Shown: piece after piece, positions 44,588-54,076 of the stretch
Layout: every line of letters starts with the position of its first letter
Numbering within the stretch: position 1 is the first letter of the stretch
NCBI GenBank assembly: GCA_031292565.1
Contig: JARLGW010000011.1
Span: 1 to 64,000, forward strand
Origin: Paludibacteraceae bacterium
GTDB lineage: Bacteria; Bacteroidota; Bacteroidia; Bacteroidales; Paludibacteraceae
Direction: 5' to 3'
DNA: 64,000 bases
The notes under the pieces: generated by a model
Seen by the model: only the letters and a program-made list of their open reading frames with translations
Told to the model about the DNA's origin: nothing
The model's database searches: none
Made by a program: the position numbers and the translations under genes

Positions 44588-45271
44588 TTATTCTCCAAAT
44601 CGGTACCCGATACCCGATTCCGTGATAAGCAGTTTCGGCTTGGACGGGTCTTCCTCTATTTTTTTTCGCAGTTGAGCCATAAACACCCGAAGGTATTGCG
44701 TTTGCTCTATGTAACTGTATCCCCATATTTCTTTTAAAATGTGCTGGTGGGTAAGCACGCAGCCTTCGCTTTTTATGAGCAAAGCCAGCAATGAAAATTC
44801 GGTAGAAGTAAGTTTAATTAATTCGTTGTTCTTTTTTGCCGTGTGGTTGAACAAATCCACGGAAAGGTTGCCAAAGGTAAAAACAGGGTTGTCCGACGAA
44901 TCTTTTGTCTGCCTGATGGCCGAACGGATGCGAGCCAACAATTCTCCCGTGCGGAAGGGCTTGGTAAGGTAATCGTTAGCCCCGTTGTCCAACGCACGAA
45001 CAATATCTTCTTCGCTCGTTCTGGCCGAGAGTATGATGATGGGTTTTTGATACCATTCTCTAAGCTTTTTTAGCACCGAAAGCCCATCTTCGTCGGGCAA
45101 TCCTAAATCGAGAATAATTACCGAAGGGTGTTCAGCCGCGGCTTTGGTTAGCCCGTCTTTAGCCGTATCGGCTTCCACTATTTTGTAATTATTGGCCGAA
45201 AGGGTAATAAATAACAGACGGCGTATTTGTACCTCGTCGTCAATTACTAGTATTGTACTGCTATACTCCAT
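44588..45271 (-). CDS. kdpE: Response regulator, KdpE type
   Basis: 227 residues, OmpR/PhoB class. Receiver domain at residues 1-120: acidic pair DDE at 11-13, phospho-acceptor Asp55 in VIILDLGLPDEDG, Thr/Ser near 83 in ILSARTSEED and Lys105 region YLTKPFRTGEL. A winged-helix DNA-binding domain follows (about 130-227) with LTSTEFSLLALLIKSEGCVL, ILKEIWGYSYIEQTQYLRVF and GIGYRFGE. It is 20 bases downstream of a PII-like gene that follows kdpD, so it is the partner of the KdpD kinase and should activate kdpFABC at low K+ or osmotic stress. Confidence 0.9.
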   Translation of the reverse strand: MEYSSTILVIDDEVQIRRLLFITLSANNYKIVEADTAKDGLTKAAAEHPSVIILDLGLPDEDGLSVLKKLREWYQKPIIILSARTSEEDIVRALDNGANDYLTKPFRTGELLARIRSAIRQTKDSSDNPVFTFGNLSVDLFNHTAKKNNELIKLTSTEFSLLALLIKSEGCVLTHQHILKEIWGYSYIEQTQYLRVFMAQLRKKIEEDPSKPKLLITESGIGYRFGE

Positions 45272-45291
45272 CTGTTGTTTTTATTCCGGTG

Positions 45292-45642
45292 TTACTTTTT
45301 TACATATAGCGATTCGTCGCCACTTTCTTTAGTTCTGATTCTCCACGATTCATCCACTGGAGATACAAAAATCTTACCATCACCCACTTCGCCCGTGTAG
45401 GCATATTCAAGTAGGCAATCCACGGTTTTGCGTACATTCTGGTCGCGAACCACGATAGTAAGTAATCGTCGGGGAATTAAAGCCGTGCTATTATGTTCGC
45501 CACGGTAAGTTCTGTTGGTAGTTGTTTCGTTGCCAACACCCGTTGCTTCCCAAAAAGAGAAAAATTCAATATCAATTTTTTGAAGAGCATCTTTAACAGG
45601 CTCAAATTTTGACGTGCGAATAATTGCTTCGATTTTTTTCAT
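45292..45642 (-). CDS. PII-family (GlnB-like) signalling protein in the kdp locus
   Basis: 116 residues. PII fold: MKKIEAIIRTSKFEPVKDAL at the start, a T-loop with GVGNETTTNRTYRG keeping the Tyr of the YRG motif, the B-loop TGEVGDGKIFVSPV and the C-loop WRIRTKESGDESL with both Arg of the RIRTGE consensus. The lysine usually found before LE(I/V)VV is Arg here (PRRLLTIVV). PII proteins bind ATP/ADP and 2-oxoglutarate and control nitrogen metabolism. Placement between kdpD and kdpE, rather than beside glnA or amtB, suggests a link to K+ control, which is inference. A palindromic element lies upstream. Confidence 0.8.
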   Translation of the reverse strand: MKKIEAIIRTSKFEPVKDALQKIDIEFFSFWEATGVGNETTTNRTYRGEHNSTALIPRRLLTIVVRDQNVRKTVDCLLEYAYTGEVGDGKIFVSPVDESWRIRTKESGDESLYVKK

Positions 45643-45706
45643 AAGGCATTTGTTTTTAAATGGTTATTAAAATCTATTTGGTATATGATTTTTGCTAATT
45701 TATAAA

Positions 45707-45791
45707 TTACCCCTATATTCCCTAAAGGGGACTTTGGGTTAATGCAAACAGTTTGTATTATCAATCGCCCCCTTTAGGGGGTTGGGGGTAA
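45707..45791. repeat. Palindromic REP-like element upstream of the PII-like gene
   Basis: Ends are inverted: TTACCCC on the left and GGGGGTAA on the right. Each half holds a CCCTAAAGGGG core (45720-45730 and 45768-45781, opposite orientation), with about 35 AT-rich bases between. It lies between kdpD and the PII-like gene and could form a cruciform or terminator-like RNA. This core is common in Bacteroidetes intergenic repeats as far as I recall. Confidence 0.6.
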
Positions 45792-45825
45792 ATTTTTAAT
45801 TTTTCATGTCTAAATGTACTACAGA

Positions 45826-48504
45826 TTAAATTAATCTATCATCGCTATTGATTTCCGAAATTTTTGTTGGAATTTTGATGGTAAAGCAAGCACCTCCATG
45901 TGCCCGGTTTTCGGCTATTACCGTTCCGTTGTGAGCCTCCACGAATCCTTTCACGATAGAAAGCCCCAACCCGGTGCCTCCCGCTTTAGCTCCCTGGCAG
46001 CGGTAGAATTTGTTGAACACGAAGCCTATTTCTTCGGGAGGAAATCCGGTGCCTCTATCCATTACCTGAACGGTGAGAAACCCGGTGTCGTAAAACATTT
46101 TAAGGCGGATGTTTGTGCCTTCCGGTGCATGTTGGGTGGCATTCACCATCAGGTTGTAAATCACCTGTTCCATCAGTCCGAAATCCAATTGCACCAGCGG
46201 CATATCGTCGTCAATAACCACCGGCACGCCGTAAGGTTTGAGCTCTTTCGACAGCGAATTTACCACTTTATTGGCCAAATCGTGTACATCGCACCAATCC
46301 ACTTTAGCCGTGATGCGTCCTGTTTCCAACCGCGACATATTTAGCAGGTTCTCAATCAGCCTGTTTAGCCGTTCCGAAGCTACATTTATTTCGGTAAGTA
46401 AATCACGGCGGGTTTCTTCCGGGTAATTTTGGGTAAGCAAGGTATCCGAAGCTCCCATAATAGTAGCCACGGGTATGCGTAATTCGTGCGAAATGGAGTT
46501 GAACAGCGTTTTGTACAGTTTGTCTGACTCGTCTAGAATCTGTGCCTTTTTAGCCATATCTTTCAGAAATTCCCGTTCCAGTTTGTTGGCTATTTGGGAG
46601 AGGAATGTATCCCAAAATATTTCCAAATCGCCACTTATCTTTTTTTGAGATGAAATCATAAGCACACCGGGGTTTATGGTGTTGCCCATTAACGGGTAGA
46701 AAGTGTAGGCCGACGAGGGCAGGGTGTCTGTATATTTTCCAGCCTTCTGCTTGTGCTTATAAGCCCACGATGCTACGCTAAACTCGTTTCCCGAAACGCT
46801 TAAATGATGAGTTTGTCTAGTTGGCTTAATCAGTTCGTCAATCCCGTTTTGAAGGATAAATTCCGCTTCAAAATCAAAGTATCGTTTGATGTTATTTTTC
46901 GATATTTTGGCCACGTCTTTGAATCCAACTACCTGATTGAGCTCTTTGGTGAGCTTAAACAAGGCACTGGTTCTTTCTTCCCGTAAGCGGGTGAGCCGTT
47001 CCTGTTTCTTTACCCGCACCGTGAACACGGCGTTTACCATAGCAATAAGAAAGAAAATAGCAAACATCAAAACATCCTGAAGTTTATCAATATGAAAGGT
47101 GAATCGGGGGGGGATAAACAAGTAATTCCATAGCAGGGCGGATAGTGTGGATGCCAGCAATACCGGCCCCATTTCCATGGAAATAGCTAATATTGATACT
47201 TCAAAAAGCAACACGTATGACACAATCTGGTAGCCCAGTTGCGGCGTAAGCATGAATAGACCTAAGGCGGAAAAAATGATAACAAAAAAGGCGGTGATAT
47301 ACTGCCCCCAACTGATGGAAACTAATGTAGGGCGCCTTGAAGCTGATTTTTCCTGCTTATGCTCAAAGCCCAGTATGTATAGATCTATATCACCGGAGAA
47401 TTTCATCAGCTTGGAAATAAATCGGTTGGAATAGAACCGTGAAATCACTCCTCCCGTGTTTCGTTTCCCCACGATGATGTGGGTGATGTTTTCTTTCATG
47501 GCCACGCTCACCAGCGTTTCCACCAGGTCGGTACCCGATGTAGTTACAAGTTCGGCACCCAGTTGCTTGGCTAGGTTAATATTCTTAGCCAGCTGTTCGT
47601 TTTGTTCGGTAGTGAGTTGTAAATCCGTTTCCACGTACACAGCCAATACCGTGGCTCCCATGCTGTCGGCCAACGTTTTGGCATACCGGAGCAAGCGGGT
47701 GGAGTTAGGGCTGGGGCTGATGGCTACCATCAAATGCACGCCCGATTTCCACGGGCCTTGTATGCGTTTGAGGTGCATGTAGTCGCGCAGCTGTTTGTCC
47801 ACGCTTTCTGCCGCGATGCGCAACGACATTTCGCGCAAGGCGGTAATATTCCCTTTGCGGAAAAAGTTTTGAATGGCTTCTTGTGAGCGTTCGGGTGTAT
47901 ATACCTTTCCATCTGAGAGCCGCTGAAGTAGCTCGCTGGGTGTGAGGTCTATCAGTTCTATTTCGTCCGCTTTTTCAAAAAAATCGTCTGGTAAGGTTTC
48001 CCTCACTATGGTACCCGTAATTTGAGCCACCGTGTCGGCCCGGCTTTCCAAGTGCTGCACGTTCACGGTGGTATATACATCGATGCCGTTGTCCAAAATT
48101 TCAAGCACATCCTGGTAGCGTTTGGCATGTCGGCTACCCGGCGCGTTGGTATGAGCCAATTCGTCCACCAGCACCAGTTGCGGTTTGCGGGCGATAATGG
48201 CATCCAAATCCATTTCCTCTACCGAGGTGGATTTGTAGCTGTATGTTTTTCGAGGAACTTGTTCTAAGTTGGCAATTTGCTCTATGGTATCCTTTCGGCC
48301 GTGAGTCTCCACCAGGCCGATAACAATATCGGTGCCTTTGGCTTTTTCTATTTGTCCGGATTGAAGCATGGCGTAGGTTTTCCCCACACCGGCACACATG
48401 CCGAAAAATATTTTTAGCTTGCCTTGCTTTTCTTTTTCCTCTTCTTGCTTAATATTAGCCAGCAATTCGTCTGGATCAGGTCTGTTTTCAGTACTTTTAT
48501 TCAT
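45826..48504 (-). CDS. kdpD: Sensor histidine kinase KdpD
   Basis: 892 residues, full length. N-terminal KdpD domain with the Walker A-like GMCAGVGKTYAML near residue 35, LVDELAHTNAPGSRH near 110; a universal-stress-protein-like domain at about 245-370 (LMVAISPSPNSTRLLRYAKT, HIIVGKRNTGG); four membrane helices at about 390-500 (DUF4118); a GAF-like region; then the HisKA domain with the phospho-acceptor His at about residue 673 (SHELRIPVATIMG), and HATPase motifs NLMVNATQHAPEG and DRGTGFPPEE. Known role: senses K+ limitation and phosphorylates KdpE. It is downstream of a thioesterase gene and upstream of PII and kdpE genes in a leftward operon. Confidence 0.95.
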   Translation of the reverse strand: MNKSTENRPDPDELLANIKQEEEKEKQGKLKIFFGMCAGVGKTYAMLQSGQIEKAKGTDIVIGLVETHGRKDTIEQIANLEQVPRKTYSYKSTSVEEMDLDAIIARKPQLVLVDELAHTNAPGSRHAKRYQDVLEILDNGIDVYTTVNVQHLESRADTVAQITGTIVRETLPDDFFEKADEIELIDLTPSELLQRLSDGKVYTPERSQEAIQNFFRKGNITALREMSLRIAAESVDKQLRDYMHLKRIQGPWKSGVHLMVAISPSPNSTRLLRYAKTLADSMGATVLAVYVETDLQLTTEQNEQLAKNINLAKQLGAELVTTSGTDLVETLVSVAMKENITHIIVGKRNTGGVISRFYSNRFISKLMKFSGDIDLYILGFEHKQEKSASRRPTLVSISWGQYITAFFVIIFSALGLFMLTPQLGYQIVSYVLLFEVSILAISMEMGPVLLASTLSALLWNYLFIPPRFTFHIDKLQDVLMFAIFFLIAMVNAVFTVRVKKQERLTRLREERTSALFKLTKELNQVVGFKDVAKISKNNIKRYFDFEAEFILQNGIDELIKPTRQTHHLSVSGNEFSVASWAYKHKQKAGKYTDTLPSSAYTFYPLMGNTINPGVLMISSQKKISGDLEIFWDTFLSQIANKLEREFLKDMAKKAQILDESDKLYKTLFNSISHELRIPVATIMGASDTLLTQNYPEETRRDLLTEINVASERLNRLIENLLNMSRLETGRITAKVDWCDVHDLANKVVNSLSKELKPYGVPVVIDDDMPLVQLDFGLMEQVIYNLMVNATQHAPEGTNIRLKMFYDTGFLTVQVMDRGTGFPPEEIGFVFNKFYRCQGAKAGGTGLGLSIVKGFVEAHNGTVIAENRAHGGACFTIKIPTKISEINSDDRLI

Positions 48505-48578
48505 AGTTTGTAAAAATAACAGGTGCCAATTATAAAAACAGGGTTAAAGCTCCCGAATTTGTATCCGGTAAGCAATAA

Positions 48579-49019
48579 TTATTTTTTGCGTAGAGTTTTA
48601 GCCTCTTCATGTAGGGCGATGTCTTCTGCTGTTTTGGGTGTTATTTCAATGTTATGTGATATTGGTTTTGTGCTTTCATCTACATAAATAAAGGTGATAA
48701 AGCCATTTACAAAAGGTTCTTCATCCTCGTGTAGTGCCACTTTGATGTAGGCTACAACACTGCTTCTGCCTGTATATACTATTTTGGAAACGAAACGTAT
48801 AATTTGCCCCGGACGAACGGGTTTGGTAAAATTCATGCCATGAATGCGCAAACATACAATTCCTTCGGGATTGAGCAAGGTGGCAGCAGCTATAAACCCT
48901 GATTCAACAAACCATTCAGCTGTTCTTCCTGCAAATAAAGTCCCATGATGATTCAAATCCTCACTTTTTACCAGTCTCGTTGAATAAACGGGAGTTGGCT
49001 CAACCAATCTTTTTTCCAT
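48579..49019 (-). CDS. Hotdog-fold acyl-CoA thioesterase
   Basis: 146 residues. The hotdog-fold signature is visible: VKSEDLNHHGTLFAGRTAEW at about residues 18-37, followed by a long hot-dog helix (ESGFIAAATL) and strands with GMNFTKPVRPGQIIRFVSKI, as in YciA/acyl-CoA thioesterase proteins. It has Glu rather than the more common Asp at the presumed catalytic helix position. Likely reaction: hydrolysis of an acyl-CoA to free acid and CoA; chain-length preference unknown. It lies 74 bases upstream of kdpD on the same strand and may be co-transcribed, but no functional link with K+ is known. Confidence 0.8.
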   Translation of the reverse strand: MEKRLVEPTPVYSTRLVKSEDLNHHGTLFAGRTAEWFVESGFIAAATLLNPEGIVCLRIHGMNFTKPVRPGQIIRFVSKIVYTGRSSVVAYIKVALHEDEEPFVNGFITFIYVDESTKPISHNIEITPKTAEDIALHEEAKTLRKK

Positions 49020-49188
49020 TTTCTTTTGTCGCTTTTTTAATTAATAAAGTTATAAAGTTACCTAAAACATGAGAATATTAACTTAAAAACGAGATTAATT
49101 TATGTGAAAATGCTTTTTAAGCAAATGAAATAATAACACTTGGATAATTAAACTATATTTGAAAACCGACGGTTTTATATTTGAAGTA

Positions 49189-49235
49189 AAACTCCGTGTT
49201 TGCTTCATCCGGAATGAGGCAGTGACACGGAGTTT
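49189..49235 (-). terminator. Terminator after the kdpFABC-PII transcript
   Basis: AAACTCCGTGT (49189-49199) pairs with ACACGGAGTTT (49225-49235); inside, GCTTCAT pairs with ATGAGGC around a CCGGA loop. T4 follows on the minus strand. It suggests the transport genes and the kdpDE genes are separate units. Confidence 0.7.
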
Positions 49236-49291
49236 CTCCTTCATGGAAACAAAGGTTCTTTAATATCTTTTTCAGTAAGCTTTTTTCTTCT

Positions 49292-49591
49292 TTATGCTTC
49301 TAATACGTTCGAAATAAATATTTTACCATCGCCAATTACTCCTGTTCGAGCCACATTGTGAATACAATCAATAGCCTTTTGTAGATTCTCGTCGTGCACA
49401 ATGATGGATAATAGCTGGCGTGGCATGTAACAGATACTATACGTTATATGTTGCCGAAGTGATGAATTAGTCATTTCATTTCCAACTCCTGTTGTTTCAG
49501 AATAAGTAAAGAAATCAATGCCAATATCACTAAGTGCTTTTCTTACAGCTTCAAATTTTGAAGAACTAATAATAGCCTCAATCTTTTTCAT
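49292..49591 (-). CDS. PII-like protein, C-terminally short, in the kdp locus
   Basis: 99 residues. Starts MKKIEAIISSSKFEAVRKAL like its paralogue at 45292-45642, has a diverged T-loop (GVGNEMTNSSLRQHITYSI) without the YRG motif, and keeps the B-loop TGVIGDGKIFIS. It ends soon after, at NVLEA, so the C-loop with the RIRT arginines is missing. Compared with canonical PII (about 112 residues) this would weaken or change nucleotide binding. It is the last gene of the kdpFABC unit, 91 bases after kdpC. A role as a sensor acting on the Kdp pump is a hypothesis only. Confidence 0.75.
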   Translation of the reverse strand: MKKIEAIISSSKFEAVRKALSDIGIDFFTYSETTGVGNEMTNSSLRQHITYSICYMPRQLLSIIVHDENLQKAIDCIHNVARTGVIGDGKIFISNVLEA

Positions 49592-49682
49592 CGTTTTTTC
49601 TCCTTTCTAATAATGTGACTTTTTTTAAATTGAGAAATAGATCCCGTATAGGTATATTAGATAAATACTAGAACTAATACGT

Positions 49683-50258
49683 TTATTCCTTTATTTTGTC
49701 CAAGGCCAAATTCAACTCCAATACATTAACACGGGCTTCGCCTAATATTCCACATTGTGGCTGTTCCGTGTGTTCTTGTATCAACTGTAGTAATTTGAGT
49801 TTCTGCACGGAATTGAAATTTCTGTTTTTAGCAATTCTGTTTACTTGCCACTCTGCGGCTTTGGGCGAAATATGAGGATCTAACCCGCTGGCTGAGGCAA
49901 AAAGCATTTCCGATGGAATAGAACTTGGGTTGTTGGTTCCGTTCTTTTTCAAGAAATCGGCTTTTCTATCCTTTACTTGTTTAATTAATTTGGCACTGGT
50001 CAAACTCAGGTTTGATCCGCCGGATGGCAACGGGTTGTAGCCGATAGCCGAAGGGCGTGGGCTAAAATAGATGCTGCTGTCCATAGCCTGCCCGATAAGG
50101 CTGCTGCCTATTACCTTATTTTGTTGGTGAATGAGGCTCCCGTTAGCCTTTTGGGGCAACAGTGCTTGTGCTATTCCTGTTATTGCCAATGGGTAGGCTA
50201 CTCCGGTAATAAGTGTGAGCAGCAGGAATATCCGTAAGGCGATTTTAATTGTTTTCAT
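49683..50258 (-). CDS. kdpC: Potassium-transporting ATPase subunit C
   Basis: 191 residues. A single N-terminal membrane helix (IALRIFLLLTLITGVAYPLA) is followed by a periplasmic domain with the family motifs NGSLIHQQNKVIGSSLIGQA, YFSPRPSA, SGGSNLSLTSAKL, ASGLDPHISPKAAEWQVNRI and a C-terminal NVLELNLAL. Known role: a small subunit that stabilises the KdpFABC complex and assists K+ entry. The gap to kdpB is 8 bases. Complete. Confidence 0.95.
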   Translation of the reverse strand: MKTIKIALRIFLLLTLITGVAYPLAITGIAQALLPQKANGSLIHQQNKVIGSSLIGQAMDSSIYFSPRPSAIGYNPLPSGGSNLSLTSAKLIKQVKDRKADFLKKNGTNNPSSIPSEMLFASASGLDPHISPKAAEWQVNRIAKNRNFNSVQKLKLLQLIQEHTEQPQCGILGEARVNVLELNLALDKIKE

Positions 50259-50266
50259 ATGCTTGG

Positions 50267-52348
50267 TTAAAACAAATTGATTAACATATCTATAATTTTA
50301 ATTCCGATAAAAGGAGCTACAAGACCACCCAACCCGTAAATAATGAGGTTTTGGCTAAGAGCTTTGCTAGCCGAAATTGGTTTGTATTTTACGCCTTTCA
50401 AAGCCAGGGGTACCAGTAGCACGATGATGAGTGCGTTGAAAATAATGGCACTCAAAATGGCACTTTCGGGCGAACCCAGGTGCATGATATTCAAGGCTGA
50501 CAAGGGGCCTACGCCGCTTTTGCCGCTATACAAGGCAATGGCAATGGCGGGAATGATGGCAAAATACTTGGCTACATCGTTGGCAATACTAAACGTGGTA
50601 AGTGCGCCACGGGTCATTAGCAATTGTTTGCCCACTTCCACCACTTCTATCAGTTTCGTCGGGTTGCTGTCCAGGTCAATCATGTTGCCGGCTTCGCGGG
50701 CGGCTTGAGTACCAGAGTTCATGGCAATACCCACATCGGCTTGCGCCAAGGCCGGAGCATCGTTTGTTCCGTCGCCAATCATACCTACCAGGCGGCCACT
50801 GGCTTGTTCGTCCCTGATACGTTGTAGCTTATCTTCCGGTTTGGCTTCCGCCATAAAGTCGTCCACGCCTGCTTCGGCAGCGATGGCCGCGGCGGTTAAC
50901 GCGTTATCACCCGTAATCATCACGGTTTTAATACCCATGCTGCGCAGTTGTTCAAACCGTTGTTTGATACCGCCTTTTACTATATCTTTCAGGTGAATAA
51001 CACCCAGTACCTTATCATCTTCGGCAACCACCAGCGGGGTAGCTCCCATTTGAGCCAGTTCGGTTACCGTGTCTTCTACATTTTTAGGGAAAAATCCATC
51101 TTGGTTTAGAATAAAGTTACGAATGGCTTCGGATGAACCTTTGCGTATATGCCGAATTTTTCCATCATCACCCGTTAAATCTACTCCACTCATGCGCGAT
51201 TGGGCAGTGAATGGGATAAACACGGCATTGTGTTGCTGTACGTCCCGTGCCCGCAATCCGAATTTCTCTTTTGCCAGCACCACGATGGAGCGGCCTTCGG
51301 GCGTTTCGTCGGATAGGGAGGATAGTTGCGCTGCATCCGCCAGTTCTTCAGGGCTTACGCCTTCAGCCGGAACAAAGTTGGTGGCCATACGGTTCCCCAA
51401 GGTGATGGTTCCTGTTTTATCCAATAGCAATACATCCACGTCGCCGGCAGCTTCTATGGCTCTACCGCTGGTAGCAATCACGTTGCGTTGCAGCAACCTG
51501 TCCATGCCACTAATGCCGATAGCACTTAGCAGCCCGCCGATAGTAGTTGGAATCAAGCAAACCAATAGGGCTATAAGCACGGGTATGGTTAGGTTTTGAG
51601 TCATGGGTAGGCCGGATGCTTTTAAGCTGTAAGCAAAAAAGGCAGGGAGGGTAACCACGGCTAAGAGGAAAATAATAGATAAGCCTGAAAGCAGGATGGA
51701 CAGTGCAATTTCGTTTGGCGTTTTTTTACGTTGAGCCCCTTCTACTAGCGAAATCATACGGTCGATAAACGTATCGCCCGGTTCGCAGGTGATGCGGATT
51801 AAAATCCGGTCGCTAATTACCTTCGTACCTCCGGTTACGGCGGAACGGTCGCCACCGCTTTCGCGGATAACGGGAGCCGATTCGCCCGTGATGGCCGATT
51901 CGTCCACGCTGGCGATGCCTTCAATTACTTCTCCGTCGGACGGAATTACATCCCCGGTTTCGCAAACCACTACATCGCCTTTTTTAAGTTGCGGTGCAGG
52001 CACGGCTTCTTCTTTGGTACCGTTCATTTTGCGTGCTAGAGTTTCGGTTCTGTTTTTCCGCAGGCTGTCCGCTTGCGCTTTACCACGACCTTCGGCTATG
52101 GCTTCGGAGAAATTGGCAAATAGCACGGTGAACCATAGCCAAATAGCTATTTGAAAATTAAACCCGGAGAAACTACCTTGAAAAATATTGGTAAAAACTA
52201 CCACGGTGGTAAGTACGGCTCCGATGCCGACGATAAAAATAACCGGGTTTTTCATTAATGAAACCGGGTTCAGTTTCCTAAAACTGTCTTTTGTTGCCTC
52301 CAACAAGATTTTCTTATTGAACAGGCTTGTATTTTCTTTTGTACTCAC
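50267..52348 (-). CDS. kdpB: Potassium-transporting P-type ATPase subunit B
   Basis: 693 residues. P-type ATPase motifs: TGES in [16 protein letters not shown] (actuator domain), the phosphorylation site [11 protein letters not shown] near residue 317, nucleotide-binding [24 protein letters not shown] and the hinge [20 protein letters not shown]. Seven membrane helices are expected. The Ser of TGES, which in E. coli is an inhibitory phosphorylation site, is present. It hydrolyses ATP to drive K+ transport through KdpA. It sits between kdpA (36-base gap) and kdpC. Confidence 0.97.
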   Translation of the reverse strand: MSTKENTSLFNKKILLEATKDSFRKLNPVSLMKNPVIFIVGIGAVLTTVVVFTNIFQGSFSGFNFQIAIWLWFTVLFANFSEAIAEGRGKAQADSLRKNRTETLARKMNGTKEEAVPAPQLKKGDVVVCETGDVIPSDGEVIEGIASVDESAITGESAPVIRESGGDRSAVTGGTKVISDRILIRITCEPGDTFIDRMISLVEGAQRKKTPNEIALSILLSGLSIIFLLAVVTLPAFFAYSLKASGLPMTQNLTIPVLIALLVCLIPTTIGGLLSAIGISGMDRLLQRNVIATSGRAIEAAGDVDVLLLDKTGTITLGNRMATNFVPAEGVSPEELADAAQLSSLSDETPEGRSIVVLAKEKFGLRARDVQQHNAVFIPFTAQSRMSGVDLTGDDGKIRHIRKGSSEAIRNFILNQDGFFPKNVEDTVTELAQMGATPLVVAEDDKVLGVIHLKDIVKGGIKQRFEQLRSMGIKTVMITGDNALTAAAIAAEAGVDDFMAEAKPEDKLQRIRDEQASGRLVGMIGDGTNDAPALAQADVGIAMNSGTQAAREAGNMIDLDSNPTKLIEVVEVGKQLLMTRGALTTFSIANDVAKYFAIIPAIAIALYSGKSGVGPLSALNIMHLGSPESAILSAIIFNALIIVLLVPLALKGVKYKPISASKALSQNLIIYGLGGLVAPFIGIKIIDMLINLF

Positions 52349-52384
52349 GATTATATAAATAATGGATAGTGAATAATAATCATT

Positions 52385-54076
52385 TTAAAATGCTACACCG
52401 GAATTCATCAACAGATGCTCTACAATAGGCCCCAACGCCAGTCCTGGGAAGTGGGTTAATCCGCCTACAATAAGAATTACACCTATTAATAGCCCTACAA
52501 ACAGCCAATTGTCGGTGCGGAAGGTACCTTCCGAAGGTGGGGCAATTTTTTTCTTAGCCAAGCTGCCCGCGATGGCCAGTACCGGGAATATTACTCCAAA
52601 ACGCCCGATAAGCATCACGATGCCTAGCATCACGTTCCAAAACGGTGTATTAGCGTTCAGCCCGGCAAAGGCACTCCCGTTGTTCCCGGCCGCGGAAGAA
52701 AAGGCATACAGTATTTCGGAAAATCCGTGAGGCCCGGCATTGTTGAGGCTGGAGAGCCCCATCTGGCTTACTGCTGCCCAAGCCGTGGGTATTAGTATCG
52801 CCACGTTGGGAGCCAGTACGGCTATCATGGCCATCTTCATTTCAAAGGCTTCAATTTTTTTACCTAAATATTCAGGTGTACGACCTACCATGAGCCCGGC
52901 AATAAACACGGTGAGTATGATAAATACTACCATCCCGTAAAGCCCGCTACCTACTCCGCCGAAAATAACTTCGCCCAGCATAAGGTTTATCATGGCTACC
53001 ATGCCCGATAGGGGCGAAAGGCTGTCGTGCATACAGTTAACAGAGCCGTTGGAGGCATCGGTAGTGAATGTTGACCACATCACGCTGTTGGTAATGCCGA
53101 AGCGAGTTTCTTTGCCTTCCATCAGTGGCAGATGCGCGAAAAACGGATTGGATGAAAATTCTCCATACAGCGAAATGCCTAAGCCTGCTATCATTAAAAG
53201 AAACATGGCTGAAAAGATAATCCATCCATGCCGAACGGAGCCTACCATTTTGCCATACATATAGGTCATGGCGGCAGGTATAAGCAGGATGCACAACATC
53301 TCCAAGAAGTTGCTCAACGGGGTGGGGTTTTCAAACGGGTGCGCACTGTTGGTATTGAAGAAACCTCCACCGTTGGTACCCAGTTGTTTGATGGCAATTT
53401 GCGAAGCTGCAGGCCCCATGGGTATTACTTGTGTTTGTCCTTGCAGCGTGTGGGCTGTTTCGTACGGACTAAAGTTTTGTACAACACCTTGCCCTACCAG
53501 GAATATGGCAAATAAAATGGATAGGGGTAGTAATATATATACCGTGGCACGGGTTATATCCACCCAAAAGTTACCTATCAGGTCGGTCGTTTTGCGCGAT
53601 AGGCCTTTAATAACGGCTAGTATAACGGCAATACCGGTGGCGGCACTCACAAAGTTTTGCACCGTTAGTCCAAGTAACTGAACCGTGTAACTTAGCGTGG
53701 TTTCGCCCGCGTAACCTTGCCAGTTGGTGTTGGTCATAAAGCTCACGGCGGTGTTGAATGCCGAATGCCACGACACGGCAGGTAGATGGGCGGGGTTAAA
53801 CGGCAGTTGTGCTTGAAATAGCTGCAACAGGAATACAACGATAAACCCTAACAGGTTGAAAACAAGTAGGCCGAAAGCATATCCTTTCCAATTGGTTTCC
53901 TCGTCGGCTTTTACGCCTGAAAATTTGTAGGTGAAGCGTTCCAACCAGCCTAGCACTGGTAACATAAAGTGTTTTTTGCCGCTAAACACTTTGTACATGT
54001 ATGTTCCTAAAATAGGGGTAAGCCCTATCAGTAGAACTAAAAAGAGCAGTATCTGCATCCAGTCATTTGTTGTCAT
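52385..54076 (-). CDS. kdpA: Potassium-transporting ATPase subunit A
   Basis: 563 residues (E. coli 557). Channel-like subunit with four repeats of a pore-loop motif; visible filter regions include MTNTNWQGYAGE (with the Gln that affects K+ selectivity in E. coli), GTNGGGFFNTNSAHPFENPT, TDASNGSVNCMHDSL, FGGVGSGLYGM and GNNGSAFAGL. About ten membrane helices. It binds and conducts K+ in the Kdp complex. Its ATG overlaps the stop codon of the small upstream reading frame (ATGA), so the two are probably translationally coupled. Confidence 0.97.
   Translation of the reverse strand: MTTNDWMQILLFLVLLIGLTPILGTYMYKVFSGKKHFMLPVLGWLERFTYKFSGVKADEETNWKGYAFGLLVFNLLGFIVVFLLQLFQAQLPFNPAHLPAVSWHSAFNTAVSFMTNTNWQGYAGETTLSYTVQLLGLTVQNFVSAATGIAVILAVIKGLSRKTTDLIGNFWVDITRATVYILLPLSILFAIFLVGQGVVQNFSPYETAHTLQGQTQVIPMGPAASQIAIKQLGTNGGGFFNTNSAHPFENPTPLSNFLEMLCILLIPAAMTYMYGKMVGSVRHGWIIFSAMFLLMIAGLGISLYGEFSSNPFFAHLPLMEGKETRFGITNSVMWSTFTTDASNGSVNCMHDSLSPLSGMVAMINLMLGEVIFGGVGSGLYGMVVFIILTVFIAGLMVGRTPEYLGKKIEAFEMKMAMIAVLAPNVAILIPTAWAAVSQMGLSSLNNAGPHGFSEILYAFSSAAGNNGSAFAGLNANTPFWNVMLGIVMLIGRFGVIFPVLAIAGSLAKKKIAPPSEGTFRTDNWLFVGLLIGVILIVGGLTHFPGLALGPIVEHLLMNSGVAF

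Noticed and set aside
51069-51599. 176-residue + strand frame
   Set aside because: Shadow of kdpB, whose motifs are intact on the minus strand.
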